This document shows positions 23,473 through 32,927 of a stretch of 64,000 nt of DNA, piece by piece (the first letter of the stretch is position 1; each line of letters begins with the position of its first letter). The stretch is from Uranotaenia lowii. Its lineage: Eukaryota > Arthropoda > Insecta > Diptera > Culicidae. The position numbers were made by a program, and so were the translations under genes. The notes beneath the pieces are model-generated. The model was not told the origin of the DNA. It saw only the letters and a list, made by a program, of their open reading frames with translations, and ran no database searches. The stretch is from positions 136,582,394 to 136,646,393 of the forward strand of contig NC_073691.1 of NCBI RefSeq assembly GCF_029784155.1. The letters are read 5' to 3'.

Positions 23473-23480
<8 letters not shown>
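21880..23480. repeat. About ten diverged ~150-bp tandem repeats inside the Helitron
   Basis: The word CCATGCCAAATTTGGTTCCA or a close variant recurs near 21940, 22223, 22370, 22530, 22679, 22832, 22982, 23125, 23273 and 23412, about every 150 bases. Each is followed by a GAGTTATG-like word and a C-rich stretch ending GGGGTCTCAAA. The last unit leads into the GACA microsatellite. Confidence 0.75.
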
Positions 23481-23509
<29 letters not shown>

Positions 23510-23510
23510 A
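23473..23510. repeat. (CAGA)n microsatellite at the Helitron 5' end
   Basis: About nine uninterrupted copies of CAGA/ACAG, adjoining the AAATTCATTTTTATATAGA terminus. Confidence 0.85.
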
Positions 23511-23839
23511 ATTCATTTTTATATAGATTAGGGCTTCCTGAATAAAAGATCAAGTCTCCTTCAATAGGGGATCAAGTCTCCCCTAACTTCAGAAAAATCG
23601 CAAATTTTTTTACTCCCACGAAAATGCTACTAGCTCATCAACGGGTTCAAGTATCGTTCTAATTTTAGGAGCATAGAAACTTGAAGTTACAAGCTGTCAG
23701 AAAATGCCAAAGACGGCGAGTTGCTAAATTTTTCCAAAAAGATATGGTGAAAATAAGAAAAGGGGATCAAGTATCCCCACTCTCCCCTATTGTTCTATAT
23801 GACATCTCTAACTTTTTAAAAACTATACATTTTCATTCA

Positions 23840-24058
23840 TTCTCATAAGGTTTTCCATAAAAAAATTGTTGCAAGTTACCTTTTTGTTCTGAATAGGGTA
23901 AAAATCGCATATTTTTCGAAAATTAAAAAAAAATTGAAGAAACCAAAAACTTTTCTGGCTAAGTCAATTTGATGTCCCATTAACCTAAAAACTTTTGTTG
24001 CATAAGGGGTATGATTATCTTTAAACATAAGTTTTTAAGAAGCCATTGAAATTAAAAA
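23840..24058. repeat. Dispersed repeat R1, copy 2
   Basis: Counterpart of 18350-18560, with the same word order (CATAAGGTTTTCCATAAAA, GATGTCCCATTAACC, GGTATGATTATCTTTAAAC, AAGCCATTG). Confidence 0.5.
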
Positions 24059-24978
24059 GTGTTACATGTTGCCCCAGTTGCCAGTATATTTCATTTTAGA
24101 GCATTAAATCACTTGATCCATTATCTTAAACTTAACAAACAACTTTTTTTTCCAATTAGTCATTCTGGAGCGCAGATGTTCTCGATAAAATTTCAAAACT
24201 GGATGCTACCAGTTGGTGTTATGTTTTCGCTCATTCTTCCAGATAGCAGACAAACAGGAGTGAAAGTCCACCCACCCGAAGTAAACAAAAACCACACTAT
24301 CCGGTAAGCATTTTGCTTCCTCGAACCACCTTCGGATGATACTACGTTACCAGCTAACAATTTATCGTTTACGTTTCGCTAGTGACATCACCTCTAACCA
24401 GACGCGGGTTATTGATAAACAGCGAACCATTTCACGAAGCCATTGAAAAGAGATTTATTATTCGTGCAAAATTCTGCCGCAAACATTTTTACTGATACCG
24501 ACGTGGGTGAATCTACTCCTTGTAATGTGTTTAACTAGCTACGTCAGCATCTTTCCCGGGTCACGAGGAGCGGATGCCTCAATTCCGAACAAGAGGCAGA
24601 TCTCTTTTTTTGTTCGGTCTTGTCGATTTGTTCGTTCTGACGATGATCCGCGCCAAAGAGCAAACACGGGGTGAGGGAACGCTTTTTAAGTCACTCAATG
24701 TTTTAATGGCAGAGTACAGAAATATACTAGCTCGAATGCTGCACCGGCTTTGGGGAAAAGATTTACCGACGCGTAACCGGATGAAAGTAGTTTTCTGATG
24801 ACGTAGGTCTGCAAGTGGACGGTAGACCATTTGGTTTATATTCTTTTCTGTTGATTAAAGTTAACTGTACCTTTTATTTGAGGTAAAACGTGTTTTTAAC
24901 ACGTTTTTGCATTACTTTTAATATAAGGCACACCGGAGCAAGTGCAAAAGGATTTTACCGTAGTTGAACTTTCACATG
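24059..24978. other. Unique intergenic DNA
   Basis: It is less AT-rich than the surroundings and apparently not repeated in the window. A 74-codon plus-strand frame at 24574-24798 and an overlapping 83-codon minus-strand frame are unrecognised. It may be regulatory or exonic, but nothing supports a call. Confidence 0.35.
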
Positions 24979-24986
24979 TCCTAGAA

Positions 24987-27050
24987 CAGGGGTGAGCAAC
25001 CTTTTGAAGCAACGGGCCACTTTTAATATGGAATTCTTTCGGCGGGCCGCATAAAAAATTTAATTTAGTAAATAATAATTTGCAGAATTAAACGTATTTT
25101 TTAGTTTCATCACGAAAACCGGATCATTTTTCAATAATGTGAATGTTTTTAAAGATTTGAAATGTTTAGCGAAGATTCTATTTTTACAAAAAGCAAACAT
25201 CATTTGCTTCCATTTCTTTTATTAAAAAACGCTTTATCCGCTCAGTTTAGCAACACGTTTCAAATTTTGCAGTTTTTCCTCTTTACTTCCTCGCTCCGAA
25301 AAAATTTTTGGGGCTGGCTAGTAAAACTGTCAAAATGAGCGTGGTAACGAACTTGTTAAAAACGAAAATTTTCGAAAGTCTTTCGAAGATTCGTAAAAAG
25401 TTTTGAACCGTTTTCTGGAAAACCCCGTTTTTTGTTCGAACCGATGCGATGGTATTTTTCGTCATCACTTCCATTGAAAAGTTTCATGGAGCTTGACCAT
25501 AGCGATTTTTTTCAGTGCCCATTTTCGAAAAAGTTTTCTCTACAATTTATTTAATATTTTTCGTAAAGCCTCCTTTTTCCTATCAACGTTTTTTTTATAA
25601 TTGATTCCAAATTCATGAAAAATTCATAATTTCACAGATTTTAAACCAGATTTGTCAATGTTACAGTTAACATTTTTGATTCTAGAAATTTTTTACAAAT
25701 TTCATAAATTTTCTTAATTTTATTCAGTTACCTATAGTATGGGCTTTCTAAGGCTGAACTTTGAAAATCTTGGTAATTTGGATTGCTTATTTTGAAGTAA
25801 AATGACTCAACTCAATCAATTTAATTTGATCAATGATTGGCTTGATTTTCCCATGAAATTTCTGAAAATAGCATTACACCAGACAACAAAATTCTCATTT
25901 CCCGAAGTACAAGGAATCTCAAAACTAATTTTTACTTATTTGGAGTTGCTGAGTCCAAATATCAATTTTTTTTGTCAGCACTAGATTTCGAGATTACTTT
26001 ATAAACTAGGTTAAAAAAATAGCTATTTAATTTGCGTACTCTTTTGACAAAACTTTAAAATACAAATACTAATTTACTCAGTGATCAACTTTCTCAGAGA
26101 CCGCGAGTAATTTTGAATTCTGAGAAAAATGTTATGGAAGTTTTCATTTTGTTATTTTTTTTTTCAATCCTGCAAAAAAAAGGAATGTTGACGAAGTTTT
26201 ATAGAAAAATTAAACTAAATTAAATCTTTGATATTTTTAAACCTTAAGTCAAATAATTTCGCAGTCTTCAACGAACTTCGGGATGAACAAGCCATTAAGA
26301 TGCTTGAAATCCCTCGAGAAAAAAAACTAGGTAGTTGAATGAATTAAAATTTTAATATCCAATATTCAATTACCTTATTTAGTGATGTGAGAAGAAGTTT
26401 AAACAAATTATTTTGAATTTCTATAAATTGTAATTATTTTATTTATTTACATAGTATTCCGTCTCATATTCATTCTATAAATTGTAAGTAGAATTCAATT
26501 TTTGAAAGCATTATATCTTGGATACATGAATATCTGGGCAATATCTGAGTCCTTGATTGAATGAAGGGTAGTAAATTGTTGAAAGTCAGCTTTTGATTTT
26601 TATGGAGGTTTATTGGTTTGTCATTTATGAAAAATCGATTATACTTAAAACTGATCAATTTTAAAACTTCCACACGCAAGTGAGGGCAATATCTGTTAAA
26701 TTTTGTTATTTCCGTCAAAAATCAAGAACAAAAATATTTCCCTTTTTCATACAATTTTAACTTTGCTTATTATATTACGTTTTTCCAATAAATAAAATTG
26801 CATCCATGCCTTCATAAGAACTGAATGAAAAGCTTAAATCCTACGAAAAAGTCAACAATCTGGATAATTATGGGGCGAATGCAGCTGAAATTTTTGTTTT
26901 TTTTATTATTTTTTTTGGTTATTTATTACTGCTATTTTATGATAATTAACAAAAACAGAAAAAAAAATAATTTGAAACTTGCTTCGCGGGCCGCACAAAC
27001 ATGTCTCGAGGGCCACATGCGGCCCGCGGGCCGCGCGTTGCTCACCCCTG
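24987..27050. mobile_element. Non-autonomous hAT element with 8-bp target duplication
   Basis: Both ends are CAGGGGTGAGCAAC on opposite strands, and the flanks carry the exact 8-base duplication TCCTAGAA (24979-24986 and 27051-27058). Subterminal regions are rich in GGGCCGC/GCGGCCC words. The 2064 bases encode no recognisable hAT transposase and are mostly AT-rich filler. A short RTE 3' tail (about 26436-26474, minus strand, ATGAGACGGAATACTATG) lies inside, showing at least one older insertion. Confidence 0.9.
26436..26474 (-). repeat. RTE 3'-tail remnant inside the hAT element
   Basis: The minus strand reads ATGAGACGGAATACTATGTA then AATAAATAAA, matching the ends of the RTE copies at 5112-5146 and 18299-18335. 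It is only a tail and looks like an extreme 5' truncation. Confidence 0.5.
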
Positions 27051-27213
27051 TCCTAGAAAAATACGAATATCTTCAAAAATTATCTATTATCGTTCTTTGA
27101 AACACTAAAATAGTTCTCATCAAATTCCCATTGAAAGTGAAAAATTGCAAATTGTAAAAGCAACGGTACTTTTATGAAAAAAAAATTCTAAGTTAATACT
27201 TGCTTCATTTATA

Positions 27214-28188
27214 GGGGAGAATGAGGATACTTGATCCCTGGGGATACTTGATTCCTTAACTATATCTCGAAACTGGAATGTCTTACAAAGATCGAATGTT
27301 CTAGAAAAATGTGCCAAAATGAGCAAAATAACAATGCTTGTAGTTCAAAAAATTTTAACAAAATAATTGTTTGAGTAATTGGACTTTGTTTGAAAAATTT
27401 CACAAAATGTAACTTGAAGATCTTTTTTCATCACTTTAAAATGTTCCTTACATGGGAAAATCATGAAAAAAATATTTGTTCCAATGTATCAATCGATCGA
27501 GCGTAAAATGAACTTCAAAATGCCATATTTTCAAAGCAATGGAAAACTCTCAACTTTTTTCAGAAAAAGTTTTCTAAAATGTTGAATATGGGTACAATTG
27601 ATCCCCTAGAGTTGGGTACAATTGATCCCCCTTCCAAACGGCATATTCTTCTTCTGAATTGATCGTTATGATTGCTGATTACGAAATTACTTATATTTAT
27701 CCAAAAACTATTATTTATCAAACAGTTGTCTGAAAAAAAGAGCAAAAATAATTAATTTTCGCTTAATTATAAAAAATTGCGCCTTTAAGTATGCAATGTA
27801 ATAAGCGTTGAGACAAAGTTATAGAATTTTCTTCTTATGTCTGCTATAAATTGTGAAATGAGAACAAACTTGACCAAAATAGTCAATTAACATTCTATCT
27901 TGGGGTTTTGTTTGATTTTTATACAAGGATTAGGGCTTCCTGAATAAAAGATCAAGTCTCCTTCAATAGGGGATCAAGTCTCCCCTAACTTCAGAAAAAT
28001 CGCAATTTTTTTACTCCCACGAAAATGCTTCTAGTTCATCAACGGGTTCAAGTATCGTTCTAATTTTTGGAGCATATAAACTTGAAGTTACAAGCTGTCA
28101 GAAAATGTCAAAGACGGCGAGTTGCTATTTTTTTCCAAAAAGATATGGTGAAAATAAGAAAAGGGGATCAAGTATCCCCACTCTCCCC
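27214..28188 (+). mobile_element. TA-MITE family A, copy 2
   Basis: 975 bases flanked by TA (27212-27213 and 28189-28190). It is nearly identical to copy 3 and to copy 1 without its Helitron, and preserves the empty Helitron site AAGGATTAGGG near 27931. Confidence 0.9.
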
Positions 28189-28190
28189 TA

Positions 28191-28537
28191 AAGGAAAGTA
28201 CATCATAATTTTTTTGATATTACTTGAATATCAGTCCTAAACACTCACCGTTCAACGAAAAATCGGATTCGAATGCCCTTTATTATAGCCAGAATATACA
28301 AAACATAAACACACTTTTCTTATCTTGTACTTATTTGAATTCGTGTGTAATCAAACAGAGCAGTGTTTCAAGTGAAAAATTTAAAGAAAGTTTAGTTTTT
28401 CTATGTCAGGTTGTTTGTTTGGGCCTTAATAACTATTTCTGGAAGAATGAATATTTATTATAATTTTGGTAACAGAGTTAAGTTGAATGTTTGCACTTGC
28501 CCAGGTTTACTTTACATATTCAGGTCGATGATCCTGC
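28191..28537. other. Intergenic, nothing recognised
   Basis: AT-rich sequence between MITE A copy 2 and mariner copy 3, with short frames only. Confidence 0.4.
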
Positions 28538-28539
28538 TA

Positions 28540-29580
28540 AAGGGTGTCCACGATGAAATTGCCACACTTCGAAATTGCTCAAACTTTTTAACCGTTGGGT
28601 AGAATTTAATGGAAATTTTGGTGGATTTAGTTTAAAGTGCATTGATTACATTCTGCAAGTTTTAAAGTCCTGTAATCAAAACTCACGGAAATGGAGTCGA
28701 AAGAACAGCTCGTGCGTGATAAATTCTTGCGCATTCATCACGAGATCAAGGATCTCTCGCATCGTTCCATCGCTAAAACGTTGGGAATCGCAAATTCCAT
28801 GGTGTCGCGAGTGATTAAGCGGTTCGAGGAACGATTGACCACCGATCGGTAGCCCAAAAATGAAGGAAAAAGTATTCCATACAAAACCAAAAATCACAAC
28901 CGCGTAGTTGGGGCCTTCAACCGAAACCCGAATGCCTCCGTTCGGGATGTGGCTAAGAAGCTGCACTTAAGCCGAAGTTTTGTCCAGAAAGCCAAAACTA
29001 AGGCTGTGCTTCGAACGTTCAAGGCACAAAAGGCCCTTAATCGCGACCAGAAGCAGAATAAGTCCGCCAAAACCCGTGTTAGGAAGTCGTACCTCAACAT
29101 GCTGACGAAAGTTGAATCGACGACGAAACATATGTGAAGGCCGACTGCATACAGATCCCCGGAAACCTTTTTTTCACGGCCAAGGATAAGTTTAGCGTTT
29201 CCGAGCACGTCTGCACTCAGAAGATGTCCAAATTTGCAAATAAACTCCGGGTTTGGCAAGCCATCAGCACGTGCGGGAAGCGGAGTGCACCTTTCGTGAC
29301 CCAGGACACGATGAACGCCTGTCCGTACATGAAAGAGTGCCTCCAAAAGCGGCTGCTTCCTCTTCTGAAGGCCCACAACGTCCCAACAATCTTCTGGCCG
29401 GATTTGGCCTCATGGCACTACCCCAAGGACGTGCTGAGGTGGTATGCGGACAATAATGTCAATTTCGTGCCGAAAATGTTCATCCCTCCCAACAATCCGA
29501 ACAACCTTCTTAAACGACCTAAGCTAGTGAAGACAGTCGAAGAAAGTATGAGTTTACATGCAAAAAAAATCGGTTGATTC
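28540..29580 (+). mobile_element. ITmD37E-type Tc1/mariner element, copy 3 (3' truncated)
   Basis: It starts after TA (28538-28539) with AAGGGTGTCCACGATGAAAT, the same subfamily as copy 1 at 9141-10303. Similarity stops near 29580, and no right inverted end follows. Confidence 0.85.
28691..29577 (+). pseudogene. Transposase pseudogene, ITmD37E type
   Basis: It begins MESKEQLVRDKFLRIHHEIK with a clear helix-turn-helix (SHRSIAKTLGIANSMVSRVI), then a stop near 28851. Further on come FNRNPNASVRDVAKKLHLS, a frameshift at the DDETYVK region (reads KVES then STTKHM), ADCIQIPGNLFFTAKDKFS, LRVWQAISTC and FWPDLASWHYPKDVLRWYAD. After PPNNPN the segment that should hold LRPIEKYWAI is deleted compared with copy 1, so the third catalytic acid is gone. 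Inactive on several counts. Confidence 0.82.
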
Positions 29581-29583
29581 ACA

Positions 29584-30005
29584 GGTTTGATTTTCATAGA
29601 AAAATTCAAAAACTCAAGCAATAGATGTACAAATTTTTACATTTTTCGATGCCGTAAAAAACTTGACCAAGTATGACGGATTGTCCTAATGATACCACCT
29701 ACAAACTTTATTATGCTTTTATTATCCTATACCAACACTGTGTATGTAAAAATATTTTTCGGACAATCACCACTTTTTTTAATCAATTTTTTTATAATTC
29801 AGCTATCAGTCTGGGCTAAAATGCATAAAAATGCAAATCAAAGATTCACCTTTTTAATCTCGTTTCCATATGCTGGAATAGGAATGTTTTGCATCACGCG
29901 TTTGTCAATTTCAAAATTTCATGCATCCAAACATTATTTTTTATGATTACAGGTAGTAGAATTTTTTGTAGTATTTTTTACCCCCAAAAGGTATGCATGC
30001 AGCAT
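29584..30005. other. Intergenic, nothing recognised
   Basis: AT-rich. An 85-codon plus-strand frame at 29689-29946 is hydrophobic by composition only. Confidence 0.4.
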
Positions 30006-30325
30006 TAGACTGAGTCGATTTGGGGTCATTTTTGAATTTCTCAAAACCTGGGGTCTAAAAAGCTTCGATTTGATCCAAAACTCATCCATGATTTTTTGCA
30101 GAATTTTCAAGTAACGTTTACATGAGTAAATTTGAACTTTTAGGTTTGCATGGGAAAATTGAATATTTTGTACTGAAAAATCAACATCATTTTGGTTTCT
30201 TCTGTGGAACCGAGACAGCTAATGGGGTTTGTGCCAATTTATAAACTGTTCAAAGACAATTTTCCGCTGAACAACTTTGTCGAAGACCGTAACTTCGTAT
30301 CTTATTAGACAAAAAACTTACTAGC
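30006..30325. repeat. Dispersed repeat R2, copy 1
   Basis: It starts TTAGACTGAGTCGATTT and shares about 310 bases with 39057-39365, including CATCCATGATTTTTTGCAGA, GTTTCTTCTGTGGAA and AACAACTTTG-GAAGACCGTAA. No coding content or inverted ends were found. Confidence 0.65.
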
Positions 30326-30434
30326 TGTTTAACAGGGGTATGTCTTTTCGCATTGATAAACAATAAATTCAATTGACATCACTGCTGGAGCCCCGCGAAG
30401 CATTGCATGAAAAGTAGTCATGCAATACCGTGGA

Positions 30435-30602
30435 AGGAATTTTTTTTAAACGTTTTCATCTATTTTTTTAAGTTTCAGACAGTTAGTAAATACACTTTTT
30501 AGTGTATGAACACGAAACAATGATGACACTCACATTTTATAACTGTTTTATTTGGTTAAATAAGCGTCCTTCTTAAGGTGCCCATTATGCCCTTATCTCC
30601 CC
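30435..30602 (+). mobile_element. TA-MITE family B, right-end fragment
   Basis: It matches the last 165 bases of copy 1: GAACACGAAACAATGATG, then GGTTAAATAAGCG, CTTAAGGTG and ATTATGCCCTTATCTCCCC followed by TA. The rest of the element is absent. Confidence 0.7.
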
Positions 30603-30604
30603 TA

Positions 30605-31169
30605 AGTACGTTATTCCCTCATGGAGAAATCGGAAATTGTAAGCAGCCCGAAACTACTTTAAACAAAACTTAATGTAAGCTTACTCGCAAGGAATATACA
30701 AACGAATTGATAATTTCTAATTACAATTCAAGTAAAATCTTTTGGAATGTATAGATAGATGTAAGAGGCTTCTTGAGCCTCTGATAATATAATTGAGAAA
30801 AATACAGGTTGTAAATGGGTTATAAAAAACAAATCAACAGTGGGGAATCGCTGTAAATTTATCGCACCGTTTGTGTCACGTTCCGTTTTGATAATGTCAA
30901 TTACTCTCTCTCTCTCTCTATCTATCTGTTTACATTGCCACGGACAATGGGAGGTAAACAACAAACTCTGGTTTGGCATATTTGTACGACGGCAAGGTCA
31001 TCTGCAGTGGCGTTTTACTTTCCTAATTCAATTTCACTGCGCTGCCAGATGTGCTTGCTTTACACATTGAGATGATCGTTATATACATAAATACTTGCAT
31101 GTCTATTGAAAGACTACTTACGTGCTTATGTAGTTAGTCATTGATAAAGCGGTTCTTATGTGTATTTTG
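30605..31169. other. Intergenic with a CT/ATCT microsatellite
   Basis: (CT)n then (ATCT)n at about 30903-30929. Otherwise unremarkable AT-rich DNA. Confidence 0.5.
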
Positions 31170-31409
31170 CTGATTATCGTTTTGAAAGTTAAAAACTTGG
31201 ATGGCTACCACGAAAATGTCCATGTTGTGTGGACGTGTGAATGGTTTGATCGATCGAGGGCTTGGCTACTGGATACTCTTAGGGCCCGAAGTAAACTACA
31301 TGGTGTTCCAATTCGAGACATCTTAGCTGACTTAGATTTTGAAATTTGTACACAATTTACAAATACCTTAAACTGTCTGACTTGGTCGTTTAGTACTCCT
31401 ATTACGTAA
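31170..31409 (+). pseudogene. Possible C-terminal remnant of a non-LTR retrotransposon pol
   Basis: The frame reads ENVHVVWTCEWFDRSRAWLL, then a short loop and VPIRDILADLDFEICTQFTN. The HV-W-C-F...R pattern followed by an IRDIL-type helix resembles the zinc-finger-like tail of R1/Loa/I-type polymerases. No RT or RNase H is present upstream. The 83-codon frame is open but isolated, so it is called a remnant. Confidence 0.4.
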
Positions 31410-32004
31410 CTTTTCCCCTGTTTATGTAGGTACTTTATCAATGTTCGCTTCGTCTAATTAACATGTTCGTCGCCTCGTTCATTTTGGCAGTTTTACTTGC
31501 CGAGCCCGAAGAAATTCTCGGAGCGACAAAATAAAGAAGGAGAACTTCCAGCTTTTCAAAGTTTGGCTAAACTGAGCGGCTAACATGAGTAAGAGAGCGT
31601 CACATGTTTTTGATGTGACGGGGAATCCCAGGAAGTAAACCCGTCACACGAATATGGTTCCCATGGAGACGAACGTGCCAATAGAGCAACATCCCAAGCG
31701 TTCACGTGCACTATGTCATCGAGCTCTTCCCTCTCCCAACATTAAGTTTTCGCTAAGAGTTGAGTCGCCGGATCTATTAACATAAAATCTATTTTCAAAG
31801 GTGATTGGAAGTATTAGAAAAACATGAGATATCTTAGAAAGAAATAACATAAGTCGTAAATATAATAAATGACGAAAAAAACTCCAATATGCGTACATGT
31901 CGAGCTCCGTCGGTCGACCGCTGGATCCTCTATCGATACTCCATGTAGGTATATATATCTCGCATGTGTTCTTTGCCCACTATTGATCTCTCTGCTGTTT
32001 CTCT
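31410..32004. other. Intergenic, with a headless SINE-body copy
   Basis: The minus strand at about 31770-31880 carries ATATCTCATGTTTTTCTAATA, the body of the SINE-like repeat, without the tRNA-like head. The rest is unique. Confidence 0.45.
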
Positions 32005-32012
32005 ATCACCAC

Positions 32013-32222
32013 CAGCGTTGCCAGATCTACGGATTTTAATCATTTCCTACGATTTTTTTAACGGATTATCGAAAAGATTATAGGGATTCTGCGGATAAAC
32101 AAAAATTCTACCTGACGACCAAAAAACTAAAAGGTCATAAAGTTCTATTTTGGCAAAATCAGTACATTTGTCGATTTTCGTCAAACATACAGAATTGAGC
32201 GGTTTGCAACCTGGCAACGCTG
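32013..32222. mobile_element. Small hAT-type MITE
   Basis: Inverted ends CAGCGTTGCCAG lie on both sides of 210 bases. The flanks ATCACCAC (32005-32012) and ATCACCCC (32223-32230) form an 8-base target duplication with one mismatch, as expected for hAT. Confidence 0.75.
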
Positions 32223-32230
32223 ATCACCCC

Positions 32231-32733
32231 CCATCGACTCGGGATTTTAGCTGAGCACGGAAAACAAAGTATAGTGTTTTCAACAATAATCCACTTGCTT
32301 TCAATCATATTTCGGATTGATTCTCGACCAACTGGAATTATTAAAAATTCAACTATACATATTTTTTAGCTGTTTGGGTGTTTTGATCCAGTAAATTATA
32401 GATGCTATAAATTCAACTACTCATGTATTGTTGATTATTTGCATTCAATTATAATTATGATGAAATCCACTTCAATTGTGTGATTAAAAGCACGCAATTA
32501 ACTATGAAAATAATAGATTTCACTAACGTTTCGGCATTTATTATGCGTTTTAATGCGTTTTAATTGTACAAAAAGTTTTTTGAATCTATTAAACTGTTTA
32601 ATCGGGAAATGTAAGTCCAGTTGTCTGGAGTGTATAACAAAAATATTTAATATTGAGCTTTCTACTTGCATGCAATCTTCCTTGGAATCTGTTCTACCTA
32701 CTTTCTATTGATCTGGTTGAGATCGATAAAACA
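32231..32733. other. Intergenic, nothing recognised
   Basis: AT-rich. CCAGTTGTCTGGA at about 32613-32625 is a short palindrome that resembles the target sequence of the neighbouring Jockey insertion. Confidence 0.4.
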
Positions 32734-32746
32734 CCCCAGACAACCA
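32734..32746. repeat. Target-site duplication, left, of the Jockey element
   Basis: CCCCAGACAACCA, repeated exactly at 37241-37253 directly after the poly-A tail. Confidence 0.92.
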
Positions 32747-32927
32747 CTCACTTCCATCTGTACCGTTGAGCCGTCAACACGTACGCCGGAGCATCATATC
32801 GTTGCTGTGTACCTGCAGGAACATTTTACATTATTTATTTTTTCCTTACCTGTATTTCAATCAGCACTTTTCAGTGCTAAAATTGTTTTCATTTTCTTTT
32901 ATTCATATTTTCTCTTTTCTTTCCAGC

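Larger units (their letters stand above)
21676..23527 (-). mobile_element. Non-autonomous Helitron inserted in MITE A copy 1
   Basis: On the minus strand it starts TCTATATAAAAATGAATTTC, runs through (CTGT)n and ends GGTCAGCTAG. It lies exactly between an A (21675) and a T (23528). The intact MITE copies give the empty site. TC start, CTAG end and A/T insertion without duplication are Helitron hallmarks. The inside is made of about ten diverged tandem units. No Rep/helicase is present. Confidence 0.85.
20969..23787 (+). mobile_element. TA-MITE family A, copy 1 (interrupted by a Helitron)
   Basis: TA at 20967-20968 and 23788-23789 flank GGGGAGAATGAGGATACT on the left and, on the other strand, GGGGAGAGTGGGGATACT. 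Copies 2 (27214-28188) and 3 (48834-49808) are each 975 bases long with no insertion. Here an extra 1852 bases (21676-23527) sit between the A and T of GGATTAGGG. ACTTGATCCCC-type words recur near both ends. No protein is encoded. Confidence 0.88.

Noticed and set aside
21880..23510. CRISPR array
   Set aside because: The repeats are ~150 bases, diverged, without spacers and inside a eukaryotic Helitron; the GACA run is a microsatellite.
24574..24830. Small proteins on either strand (74 and 83 codons)
   Set aside because: Both strands are open over the same unique segment and neither has a recognisable motif; kept as unannotated unique DNA.
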